DNA from: Betaproteobacteria bacterium
GTDB taxonomy: Bacteria > Pseudomonadota > Gammaproteobacteria > Burkholderiales > Casimicrobiaceae
Assembly (NCBI GenBank): GCA_004293675.1
Contig: READ01000039.1
Span: 1 to 40,308, forward strand
Direction of reading: 5' to 3'
DNA length: 40,308 nt
Shown: in pieces, positions 1 through 7,492 of the stretch
Layout: each line of letters starts with the position of its first letter
Numbering within the stretch: the first letter of the stretch is position 1
Made by a program: the position numbers and the translations under genes
The notes under the pieces: model-generated
What the model was told of the DNA's origin: nothing
The model's input: only the letters and a program-made list of their open reading frames with translations
Database searches by the model: none

Positions 1-31
1 ACAGGAGAGAGCCCACTCCCCGAGCCGTCAT

Positions 32-56
32 GGTTCGACAAGCTCACCACGAACGG
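32..56. repeat. Dispersed short repeat, family A (GGTTCGAC...GAACGG)
   Basis: A 25-bp unit beginning GGTTCGAC and ending CCACGAACGG. Near-identical copies occur at 9126..9150 and 21680..21704, and a diverged inverted copy lies inside aceF at 3579..3603. Three of the four copies are intergenic. It resembles the short dispersed repeats of many proteobacterial genomes; no function is visible. Confidence 0.8.
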
Positions 57-73
57 GGCGGCGCTACCGCTTC

Positions 74-164
74 GTAGGGTGGGCAGCCCTCTGCCCACCA
101 CGCGGTTGAAACACAACGATTTCAGCGATTTGAAACATCGGTGGGCACGGGGTGGCCGCCCTAC
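74..164. repeat. Inverted-repeat element, family B (GTAGGGTGGGC)
   Basis: Two arms of about 26 bp face each other: the left begins GTAGGGTGGGCAGCCC and the right is close to its reverse complement, ending in GCCCTAC. About 40 bp of unrelated sequence separates them. Each arm is itself a hairpin (GGTGGGCA/TGCCCACC). A single arm recurs at 33369..33394 between tkt and gap. The element lies just downstream of the RraB-like gene on the minus strand, so it could act as a transcript-end hairpin. Confidence 0.75.
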
Positions 165-202
165 ATGGCCTCCGTGAGCACCGGCCGACCAGTCTGCGCG
201 AC

Positions 203-685
203 TTACTCTTGCAAGACACCCCACGAGTCGCATACTCCACCGTAGATCAACATCTGGTTGGTCAATTGACGTTGCACGAGTATCACGCGTTCGTAGCGCA
301 CGAGCTCGCGGATGGTTACCTGTACGTAACCATTTTGACCATCGCTGGGCTCAAACACGCGCACAGACTGATAGTTTCTCCGCAGGTCAGCGAGAGCCTG
401 CACAGGCGGGGGCCAGTCTTTGAATTCAATGATGTAGTCAACTGCATACAGTTTCTCGAAATCGAAGCCATGCGACTGAAGACGGCGAAAAACGTCACCA
501 TCTGCGTCGCCGGGCCAAGTCATTGATATCGCCGCCGGTGCAGTCGCATGCTCCGTCCGTTTAACGTTTTGCGTCTCGCAGGCAGTAAGAGCGATGACGA
601 CACAGGCACTTAACGTGGTGAATCTGAGAATCGTTTGAAAGTAACTCTTCAAAAGACTCTGGCGAGAGTTCCTTTGAGATGTCAC
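203..685 (-). CDS. RraB-like (RNase E inhibitor family) lipoprotein
   Basis: A 160-residue protein starting at GTG. Residues 20-36 form a hydrophobic stretch ending in a lipobox (LTAC, Cys36), so it is predicted to be exported and lipidated. Residues about 52-150 contain the pattern DGDVFRRLQSHGFDF followed by a V-Y-I-I-E-F strand, which resembles the RraB family fold (regulator of RNase E activity). Canonical RraB is cytoplasmic, so a lipoprotein version is odd and the RNase E role should not be assumed. It begins 13 nt after the lpdA stop and is probably the last gene of the pyruvate dehydrogenase operon. No strong ribosome binding site precedes the GTG; a TTG start a few residues in is possible. 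The call rests on motif resemblance only. Confidence 0.6.
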   Translation of the reverse strand: MTSQRNSRQSLLKSYFQTILRFTTLSACVVIALTACETQNVKRTEHATAPAAISMTWPGDADGDVFRRLQSHGFDFEKLYAVDYIIEFKDWPPPVQALADLRRNYQSVRVFEPSDGQNGYVQVTIRELVRYERVILVQRQLTNQMLIYGGVCDSWGVLQE

Positions 686-698
686 AATGCGATGGAAG

Positions 699-2504
699 TC
701 ACTTCCTCACCGGCGGCAAATCCGTACAAACCCCTTCCCAAACCTCCGCCGCCATACCCACTGATTCACCCAGCGTTGGATGCGGATGAATGGTCTTTGC
801 GATGTCAATCGCATCTGCGCCCATCTCAATCGCCAAGCAAACTTCGCCGATTAAATCGCCCGCGTGGGTGCCGACGATGCCGCCGCCGATGATGCGGTGG
901 GTTTCGTCGTCAAAGATGAGCTTGGTGAAGCCTTCGTCGCGGCCGTTGGCGATGGCGCGGCCGCTGGCTGCCCAGGGGAATTTGCCGACGCTGTATTTGA
1001 TGCCCTCGGCTTTGGCTTCGATTTCGGTTTTGCCGGCCCAGGCGACTTCGGGGTCGGTGTAGGCGACGCTTGGAATTTGGCGCGCGTCGAAGAAGCTTTT
1101 CTCGCCCTTCGCGGCCTCGGCTGCGACGTGGCCTTCGTGCACGGCTTTGTGCGCGAGCATGGGGTTGCCGACGATGTCGCCAATAGCAAAGATGTGCGGC
1201 ACATTGGTGCGCAATTGTTTATCGACGTTGATAAAGCCGCGATCGGTGACGGCAACGCCCGCCTTATCCGCAGCGATTTTTTTGCCGTTCGGTGAGCGAC
1301 CGACCGCGACTAAAACTAAGTCGTAGCGTTGCGCTTCTTTGGGTGCCTTTTCGCCCTCGAAGGTGACGTGAATGCCGTCATCCTTGGCGACTGCACCAAC
1401 CGTTTTCGTTTTCAACATCATGTTGTCGAAACGTGGCGCGTTGACTTTTTCCCACACTTTGACGAGATCGCGATCTGCGCCGGTCATTACGGTGTCTAGC
1501 ATTTCAACGACATCAATCCGCGCGCCGAGTGTGGAATACACCGTGGCCATTTCAAGGCCGATGATGCCGCCGCCGATCACGAGCATGCGCTCGGGTTTGT
1601 AGTTGAGCAGGAGCGCGCCGGTTGAATCGACCACGCGCGGATCATCCGGCATGAAGGGCAAACGCACTGCTTGCGAACCCGCGGCGATGATGCACCTTTG
1701 AAACTTGATGACTTTCTTTTCGCCGCTCTTTTCTTGTCCGGTACCGGTCGTCATTTCGACTTCAACATGATGCGGATCGATGAATGCACCGTAACCGCGT
1801 ACCACGTCAACCTTCCTCATCTTGGCCATGCCCGCGAGCCCAGTCGTGAGTTTTTTGATCACGCCATCTTTGAATTCGCGGAGCTTACCCATATCGATTT
1901 TGGGCGCGTCAAAGGTGATGCCGTGTTTGGCCATCGATTTCACTTCGTCCATCACAGACGCGGTGTGCAGCAACGCTTTCGATGGGATGCAGCCCACGTT
2001 TAAGCACACGCCGCCGAGCGACGCATAGCGCTCAACGATCATCGTTTTCATACCCAGATCGGCAGAGCGGAAGGCCGCGCTGTAGCCGCCGGGACCTGCG
2101 CCGAGCACCAAGACTTCGCATTCGAAATCGGCTTTGCCGGTGTAGCTCCCTCCCCCTGGGGGGGAGGGTTGGGGAGAGGGTGTTGGATTTGCGGAAACTG
2201 ATGGCGCGGCTAACACCCTCTCCCCTAACCCCTCCCCCCCGGGGGGAGGGGGACTCGCGCCAGCCGCAACGACTTCAATCATCGCGACCACAGTTCCCTG
2301 CGAAACCTTGTCACCCATCTTGACACGAAGTTCTTTGATGACGCCCGCCGCATCGGCGGGCACCTCCATCGTCGCCTTGTCAGATTCAAGCGTGACTATG
2401 GATTGCTCTTTCGCGACCGTGTCGCCGACCTTCACCAGAATTTCGATGACGGGAATGTCTCTGTAGTCACCAATGTCTGGGACTTTTAGTTCTTGAGTTG
2501 CCAT
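699..2504 (-). CDS. lpdA: Dihydrolipoyl dehydrogenase (E3) with N-terminal lipoyl domain
   Basis: The E3 subunit of pyruvate dehydrogenase reoxidises dihydrolipoamide with NAD+. The 601-residue protein has a lipoyl domain (1-80, lipoyl-lysine K43 in ESDKATMEVP), a Pro/Gly-rich linker (84-120), an FAD motif GAGPGG (135-140), redox cysteines C167 and C172 in GGVCLNVGCIPSK, an NAD motif GGGIIGLEMA, and the C-terminal catalytic HPHPTLGES. E3 proteins without the extra lipoyl domain are about 470 residues; the fused form is known from Neisseria, Ralstonia and relatives. The linker is encoded by a dispersed palindromic repeat (2145..2255). The gene follows a small membrane-protein gene by 11 nt, in the same operon as aceE and aceF. 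Assignment is secure. Confidence 0.97.
   Translation of the reverse strand: MATQELKVPDIGDYRDIPVIEILVKVGDTVAKEQSIVTLESDKATMEVPADAAGVIKELRVKMGDKVSQGTVVAMIEVVAAGASPPPPGGEGLGERVLAAPSVSANPTPSPQPSPPGGGSYTGKADFECEVLVLGAGPGGYSAAFRSADLGMKTMIVERYASLGGVCLNVGCIPSKALLHTASVMDEVKSMAKHGITFDAPKIDMGKLREFKDGVIKKLTTGLAGMAKMRKVDVVRGYGAFIDPHHVEVEMTTGTGQEKSGEKKVIKFQRCIIAAGSQAVRLPFMPDDPRVVDSTGALLLNYKPERMLVIGGGIIGLEMATVYSTLGARIDVVEMLDTVMTGADRDLVKVWEKVNAPRFDNMMLKTKTVGAVAKDDGIHVTFEGEKAPKEAQRYDLVLVAVGRSPNGKKIAADKAGVAVTDRGFINVDKQLRTNVPHIFAIGDIVGNPMLAHKAVHEGHVAAEAAKGEKSFFDARQIPSVAYTDPEVAWAGKTEIEAKAEGIKYSVGKFPWAASGRAIANGRDEGFTKLIFDDETHRIIGGGIVGTHAGDLIGEVCLAIEMGADAIDIAKTIHPHPTLGESVGMAAEVWEGVCTDLPPVRK
2145..2255 (-). repeat. 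In-frame coding palindromic repeat, family C, in lpdA
   Basis: Two GC-rich hairpins (runs of C then G, each around CCCCGGGG) face each other, separated by about 35 bp, with CCCTCTCCCC-type flanks. Read in lpdA they encode the linker between lipoyl and FAD domains (residues about 84-120: [14 protein letters not shown] ... TPSPQPSPPGGGS). Related copies lie in aceF, uup and metH. Confidence 0.9.
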
Positions 2505-2515
2505 GATCCAACCTA

Positions 2516-2824
2516 TTACGAGTGTGAAGTGCGCCAGATAGTTTTGAAAAGGCGAACCACTAAAGGGACGATTACAAACCAGAACAAATAGCTAACGAGC
2601 GTGAAATAAACGCACAGTGCAATTTCGTTCGAAAACAAGGCTCGTATCGCGGATGGAAAAAGATCGAACGAAAAACTGAGCGGAAGCGACGCTAAATACA
2701 TCGCGATGCCAGGCCCGTAATATCCGACTACGTGTGATCCATTTTCCAAAAAATCGACTACGATCATCCCCCAAAGGAGCGTCCAAACGCCGATCCAAAT
2801 AATCAAACCGATCCGCTTCTTCAT
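2516..2824 (-). CDS. Small membrane protein of unknown function between aceF and lpdA
   Basis: A 102-residue protein, not recognised as a named family. It has three likely membrane segments: residues 5-26, about 32-55 (weaker, GPGIAMYLASLPL) and 66-93 (ALCVYFTLVSYLFWFVIVPLVV), and a basic C-terminal tail. The start codon lies 5 nt after the aceF stop and the stop lies 11 nt before lpdA, so it is embedded in the pyruvate dehydrogenase operon. Position and hydrophobic pattern support a real gene, but nothing suggests a role in the complex. The tight fit could equally reflect an insertion that preserved operon continuity. Confidence 0.7.
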   Translation of the reverse strand: MKKRIGLIIWIGVWTLLWGMIVVDFLENGSHVVGYYGPGIAMYLASLPLSFSFDLFPSAIRALFSNEIALCVYFTLVSYLFWFVIVPLVVRLFKTIWRTSHS

Positions 2825-2829
2825 ATGAG

Positions 2830-4170
2830 CTAAAGAACAGCTCTACGGAAATCCGAAAGCAACGCCGCAAAGTAAACATTAAAGCGCGCTGCACTAGCCC
2901 CATCAATCACGCGGTGATCCCAAGACAACGACAGCGGCAACATCAGGCGCGGCTCGAATTCTTTGCCGTTCCACTTCGGTTTCATTTCGCTCTTACACAC
3001 CCCCATGATTGCCACTTCGGGGGCGTTGATGATGGGCGTGAAATACGTGCCGCCAATACCGCCGAGCGAGCTGATGGAGAAGCAACCGCCCTGCATATCG
3101 GCGGGGCCGAGCTTGCCTTCGCGTGCTTTGCCTGCGAGTTCGCCCATCTCTTTGGAGATTTCGAACACGCCTTTGGTGTCAGCGTTTTTGATAACCGGCA
3201 CAACTAAGCCATTCGGTGTATCAGCTGCGAAACCGATGTTGAAGTAATTTTTGACGATCAAATTTTCGCCATCGAGCGACGCGTTGAAATCCGGGAATTT
3301 CTTCAGCGCCATCACAGCAGCTTTGATCATGAAGGCAAGCATCGTGACCTTGATGCCGGCTTTCGCGTTCTCTTCATTGAGTTTCACACGGAATGCTTCG
3401 AGCTCGGTGATGTCAGCTTCGTCATGATTGGTGACGTGCGGAATCATCACCCAATTGCGATGCAAATTCGCGCCGGAGATTTTCTTGATACGGGACAGCG
3501 GCTTCGTTTCGATTGCGCCGAATTTTGCGAAATCGACCTTTGGCCACGGCAGCAAACCGAGGGCTGCGCCATCTCCATCCGTTCGTGGTGAGCCAGTCGT
3601 TCCATGAACCGCACCACTCATCACGCCCTTGACGAAACCTTGCACGTCTTCATGCAAGACTCGATTTTTCGGGCCCGTGGGCTTGACGCGATTGAGATCA
3701 ACGCCGAGTTCGCGTGCGAACTTTCGAACGCTGGGGGTGGCGTGTGCTTTTGTTTGATCGGATTGACTCCCTCCCCCCGGGGGGGAGGGTTGGGGAGAGG
3801 GTGTTGGCGCAGGAGCCAGGTTCGCCGGGAGTGCAGAGGGCGCGGGCGTGGGCGTGGGTGCAGGTGCTGAGGTTGGCGCCACTGCCGACACCCTCTCCCC
3901 TAGCCCCTCCCCTCCGGGGGGAGGGGGACTAGCAGCAGCACCCGCCTCAATAATCGCAACCACCGAGCCCATGCTCACTTTGTCGTTCAACTTCACCCGC
4001 AGCTCTTTGATGACACCCGCCACATCAGCGGGTACTTCCATCGTGGCCTTGTCGGATTCAAGCGTGACGATCGATTGGTCTTTGGCGACCGTATCACCCA
4101 CTTTCACCAAAATTTCGATGACAGGGATGTCTTTGTAATCGCCGATATCGGGGACTTTTAGTTCTTGCAT
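2830..4170 (-). CDS. aceF: Pyruvate dehydrogenase E2, dihydrolipoamide acetyltransferase
   Basis: E2 forms the core of the pyruvate dehydrogenase complex and transfers acetyl groups from lipoamide to CoA. The 446-residue protein has one lipoyl domain (1-78, lipoyl-lysine K41 in LESDKATMEVP), a Pro/Ala-rich linker (81-135), a peripheral-subunit-binding domain (about 144-182, TPSVRKFARELGVDLNRV), a second linker (183-204), and the catalytic acyltransferase domain (205-446) with the active-site DHRVIDG (His419). E. coli E2 has three lipoyl domains; one is common elsewhere. Both linkers carry dispersed-repeat DNA (3766..3930 and 3568..3609). It lies downstream of aceE, separated by 180 bp that itself holds an inverted repeat. 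The ATG has only a weak purine stretch upstream. Assignment is secure. Confidence 0.97.
   Translation of the reverse strand: MQELKVPDIGDYKDIPVIEILVKVGDTVAKDQSIVTLESDKATMEVPADVAGVIKELRVKLNDKVSMGSVVAIIEAGAAASPPPPGGEGLGERVSAVAPTSAPAPTPTPAPSALPANLAPAPTPSPQPSPPGGGSQSDQTKAHATPSVRKFARELGVDLNRVKPTGPKNRVLHEDVQGFVKGVMSGAVHGTTGSPRTDGDGAALGLLPWPKVDFAKFGAIETKPLSRIKKISGANLHRNWVMIPHVTNHDEADITELEAFRVKLNEENAKAGIKVTMLAFMIKAAVMALKKFPDFNASLDGENLIVKNYFNIGFAADTPNGLVVPVIKNADTKGVFEISKEMGELAGKAREGKLGPADMQGGCFSISSLGGIGGTYFTPIINAPEVAIMGVCKSEMKPKWNGKEFEPRLMLPLSLSWDHRVIDGASAARFNVYFAALLSDFRRAVL
3568..3609 (-). repeat. In-frame copy of repeat family A in aceF
   Basis: A diverged, inverted copy of the GGTTCGAC...GAACGG repeat (core 3579..3603) lies in the linker between the E3/E1-binding domain and the catalytic domain. 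It encodes roughly residues 188-201 (VHGTTGSPRTDGDG), leaving the frame open. This is a different repeat family from the one in the first aceF linker. Confidence 0.8.
3766..3930 (-). repeat. In-frame coding palindromic repeat, family C, in aceF
   Basis: Two C-run/G-run hairpins flank a Pro/Ala-rich spacer and encode residues 81-135 between the lipoyl and subunit-binding domains ([14 protein letters not shown] ... TPSPQPSPPGGGS). The end segments match those in LpdA almost exactly, although the host proteins are unrelated outside the lipoyl domain. Confidence 0.9.
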
Positions 4171-4190
4171 TTCGCTTTGCTCAATTCAAG

Positions 4191-4330
4191 AAGGACGAAC
4201 AACGAAGGACGAATGACGACAGCGTCAAATCGTGTTTCAGTCTTGGTTCATCCATTCGATTCATATTAATTTCCAATCGGAGAAACCTCGTCGCAAAGCT
4301 TTGCGTCATTCGTCCTCCGTCCTTCGTCCT
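4191..4330. repeat. Imperfect inverted repeat between aceE and aceF (family D)
   Basis: The left arm, 4191..4220, contains GAAGGACGAATGACGAC. The right arm, 4303..4330, contains CGTCATTCGTCCTCCG and CCTTCGTCCT. The arms are close to reverse complements, about 27 bp each, and the right arm is preceded by a GCAAAGCTTTGC palindrome. The words AAGGACGAA(A)TGACGAC and AAGCTTTGCGTC recur in the larger inverted repeat at 30383..30696, so these belong to one dispersed family. It fills most of the 180-bp gap. Confidence 0.75.
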
Positions 4331-4350
4331 CGAAGGTCGCTAGACCTTCG
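4331..4350 (-). terminator. Hairpin directly after the aceE stop
   Basis: A perfect 8-bp stem (CGAAGGTC/GACCTTCG) with a 4-nt loop begins immediately after the aceE TGA. No long T-run follows, so full termination is doubtful. It could stabilise the aceE transcript end or attenuate read-through into aceF. Confidence 0.4.
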
Positions 4351-7026
4351 TCAGACCGTCGTAGGGTTTGGTTTGCTCGGATCAATGCCGTATTTCTTAA
4401 TGGCATCGGCAATCACTTTACGCTCAATCACGCCGTCTTCCGCAAGGGCGGTCAGCGCCGCAATCGTCACGTAGTAGCGATTGACCTCAAAGAACCGGCG
4501 CAAATTCTCGCGCGAGTCTGAGCGACCAAAGCCGTCGGTGCCGAGCACCTTGTACGTTTTCTTGATGTACGGACGCACGCTATCGGCAAAGATTCGCATG
4601 TAGTCCGTCGCTGCGATGACTGGGCCCGCTTTTGAGTGCAGGCATTTCGCGACATGCGAGACACGTTGCTCGTCCATCGGATGCAACAAATTCCAACGCT
4701 CGCAATCGATACCGTCACGGCGCAGTTCGTTGAAGCTCGGTGCGCTCCAGATATCGGATTCAACACCCCAATCATCGCGCAACAAATCGGCGGCGGCGAT
4801 GACTTCACGAAAGATCGTGCCCGAGCCAGTGAGCTGTACGCGCTGACCTTTCTTCTTGTCTTTGCCACCTTCTTTAAACAAGTACATGCCTTTGATGATG
4901 TCGGCTTCGGCACCCTTTGGCATATCGGGATGAACGTAGTTTTCGTTCATTACGGTCAAGTAGTAATACTCGTCCACCTGATCGGTGAGCATGCGCTTTG
5001 CGCCGTGCTGCACGATGACCGCGAGTTCATATTGGAACGTTGGGTCGTAAGTGCGGCAGTTAGGAATGGCGCTAAACCAGACATGGCTGTGGCCGTCTTC
5101 GTGTTGTAGGCCCTCGCCGTTCAAGGTGGTGCGACCGGCTGTGCCGCCAATCAGGAAGCCGCGCGCGCGCATGTCGCCCGCTGCCCAACACAAATCACCC
5201 ACGCGCTGAATGCCGAACATTGAGTAATAAATGTAGACCGGCAACATCGGCACGTTGCTGTGCGAATAGCTCGTGGATGCGGCAATCCAATCGGCCATGG
5301 CGCCGGGTTCGTTGATGCCCTCTTGCAGAATTTGACCGTCTTTGGCTTCTTTGTAGAACATCAGCTGATCGGCGTCGACCGGTTGATAGAGCTGGCCTTG
5401 TTGATTCCAAATACCGAGCTGGCGGAACATGCCTTCCATGCCAAAGGTGCGCGATTCATCGGGCACGATAGGCACCACGTTGCGACCAATGTTCTTGTCT
5501 TTCACGAAGGTATTGAGCATGCGCACAAACGCCATCGTCGTTGAAATTTCGCGCTCGCCGGTGCCTTTGATTTGCGCTTCGAACGCATCCAATCCCGGCA
5601 CATCCATCGACACCGATTTCTGGCGGCGCTGTGGCAGATAACCGCCGAGTGCCGTGCGGCGCTCGCGCATGTATTTGCCCTCGGGCGAGTCAGCGGCGGG
5701 TTTGAAGTACGGGTAGTTCGCTAAATCTTTATCCTCGACCGGCACGCCGAATCGATCGCGCATTTGCTTGAGCGATTCGAGATCCATTTTCTTCGCTTGA
5801 TGGGCAATGTTGAGGCCTTCGCCGGCATGTCCCATGCCGTAACCTTTGACGGTTTTCGCGAGGATCACCGTGGGCTGGCCTTTGGTGTTCACCGCGCTGT
5901 GATACGCCGCGTAAATCTTGTGCGGATCGTGACCGCCGCGATTCAAGCGCCACACATCTTCGTCCGACATGTTGGCGACCATCTCACGGAGTTGCGGGTA
6001 CTTGCCGAAGAAATTTTCGCGAACGTAGGCGCCATCGCGCGCTTTCATCACTTGATATTCACCGTCGACGAGTTCGGTCATGCGCTTGACCAGCAGACCT
6101 TCTTTATCGCGCGCCAAGAGCGGATCCCAATAGCCGCCCCACAAGAGCTTGATCACATTCCAACCCGAGCCGCGGAAATCGCCTTCGAGTTCTTGAATGA
6201 TTTTTCCGTTGCCGCGTACCGGTCCGTCGAGTCGTTGTAAATTGCAATTGACGACGAAAATCAGGTTGTCCAAATTCTCTCGGGATGCCATCGAAATCGC
6301 GCCGAGTGATTCGGGCTCGTCCATTTCGCCATCACCGCAGAACACCCACACTTTGCGGTTTTCAGTGTTCGCTAGACCACGCGAATGCAGATACTTTAAG
6401 AAACGCGCTTGGTAGATGCCCATGAGCGGGCCGAGTCCCATCGACACCGTTGGCAATTGCCAGAAATCGGGCATCAACCATGGATGCGGGTAGGACGATA
6501 GGCCTTTGCCATCGACCTCTTGACGGAAGTTATCCATCTGATCTTGGCTCAAACGATCGAGCATGAACGCGCGCGCATAGACGCCGGGTGAGCTGTGACC
6601 TTGCACGTAAATCAAATCGCCACCGTGATCGGCGGAGGGCGCGTGCCAGAAGTGATTGAAACCAACGTCATAGAGCGTGGCAGCAGAAGCGAACGAGGAG
6701 ATGTGTCCGCCCAATTCCAAATCTTTTTTGCCACCACGAAGCACCATCATCGCGGCATTCCAGCGCACGTAGCTGCGCAAGCGATGCTCGATTTCGTGAT
6801 TGCCGGGCGACTTGGCCTCGAGATGCGTTGGGATCGTGTTTAGGTACGCCGTATTGGGCGAAAACGGTGCCATGGTGCCGCTGCGGCGGGCTTTGTCGAA
6901 CATTGCCTCAAGTAGGAAATGCGCGCGCTCGTAACCCTCGTTTTCGATCACGGTATCCAGCGAATTGAGCCAATCCCCGGTTTCGACGGGATCAACGTCG
7001 TTGACCAATGCTTTATGAGCATTCAT
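4351..7026 (-). CDS. aceE: Pyruvate dehydrogenase E1 component (homodimeric)
   Basis: E1 decarboxylates pyruvate with thiamine diphosphate and reductively acetylates the E2 lipoyl group. At 891 residues it matches the homodimeric AceE type. The thiamine-binding motif runs from GDGEMDEPES (231-240) to NCN (260-262). An early segment, VQGHSSPGVYARAF (151-164), and the later EGLQHEDGHSH are characteristic of the family. It is the first gene of the aceE-aceF-(membrane protein)-lpdA-(RraB-like) operon. Upstream lies a 466-bp AT-rich region shared with the divergent Bug receptor gene, the likely promoter region. The start ATG is preceded by GAGGAACGCAA, a plausible ribosome binding site. Assignment is secure. 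Confidence 0.97.
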   Translation of the reverse strand: MNAHKALVNDVDPVETGDWLNSLDTVIENEGYERAHFLLEAMFDKARRSGTMAPFSPNTAYLNTIPTHLEAKSPGNHEIEHRLRSYVRWNAAMMVLRGGKKDLELGGHISSFASAATLYDVGFNHFWHAPSADHGGDLIYVQGHSSPGVYARAFMLDRLSQDQMDNFRQEVDGKGLSSYPHPWLMPDFWQLPTVSMGLGPLMGIYQARFLKYLHSRGLANTENRKVWVFCGDGEMDEPESLGAISMASRENLDNLIFVVNCNLQRLDGPVRGNGKIIQELEGDFRGSGWNVIKLLWGGYWDPLLARDKEGLLVKRMTELVDGEYQVMKARDGAYVRENFFGKYPQLREMVANMSDEDVWRLNRGGHDPHKIYAAYHSAVNTKGQPTVILAKTVKGYGMGHAGEGLNIAHQAKKMDLESLKQMRDRFGVPVEDKDLANYPYFKPAADSPEGKYMRERRTALGGYLPQRRQKSVSMDVPGLDAFEAQIKGTGEREISTTMAFVRMLNTFVKDKNIGRNVVPIVPDESRTFGMEGMFRQLGIWNQQGQLYQPVDADQLMFYKEAKDGQILQEGINEPGAMADWIAASTSYSHSNVPMLPVYIYYSMFGIQRVGDLCWAAGDMRARGFLIGGTAGRTTLNGEGLQHEDGHSHVWFSAIPNCRTYDPTFQYELAVIVQHGAKRMLTDQVDEYYYLTVMNENYVHPDMPKGAEADIIKGMYLFKEGGKDKKKGQRVQLTGSGTIFREVIAAADLLRDDWGVESDIWSAPSFNELRRDGIDCERWNLLHPMDEQRVSHVAKCLHSKAGPVIAATDYMRIFADSVRPYIKKTYKVLGTDGFGRSDSRENLRRFFEVNRYYVTIAALTALAEDGVIERKVIADAIKKYGIDPSKPNPTTV

Positions 7027-7492
7027 GCTTTGCGTTCCTCACTTTTGGCAATCGCTCAAAGCCAGAGCGAATCGCACGCGTTTAAATGGTGTTTCCCGCG
7101 ATTTTGACGCGAGTGCAGCGCACAATGCGAGCGGGTTTACCGCTTGTCGGTGCGTTCGACTGAAATCATAACCAAAATTTCATATCGTGGAAAGCGTTTT
7201 CATTAGCAAATGAATTTTGAATCATCTTTTTCGTTCATGCCCTTATTTATATTGGGTTATCTCATTATTTTGTCTAATTTCAATTAGTATTCAAAACGCC
7301 CCATTTGTCATGTTTCATAAGGCATTGACTAGTTAAGTCCGCTGCAGTAAGCGTATACCCAAGGCTGGCCGCGCTTCGGGCTTCCTACAATCGGCAATGC
7401 CGCCAACAGAGCGGACTGAGCCCCCAAATCTGCGCCGCGCAGCTGGGCCGCTCGGCATTCAAACCGACACGTCTATTTTTTCTGGAGAACCC
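7027..7492. promoter_or_regulatory. Divergent intergenic region with AT-rich promoter zone
   Basis: This 466-bp gap separates divergent aceE and the Bug receptor gene. About 7155-7330 is markedly AT-rich compared with its surroundings. It contains a perfect 6+6 inverted repeat (CTAATT-TC-AATTAG, 7274..7287) that could be an operator, and several TATAAT-like words on both strands. No coding sequence was supported. Exact promoters cannot be fixed by eye. Confidence 0.45.

Noticed and set aside
152-526. 124-codon plus-strand frame
   Set aside because: It is antisense to the RraB-like lipoprotein gene, which has a lipobox and domain match; the plus-strand translation has no recognisable features.
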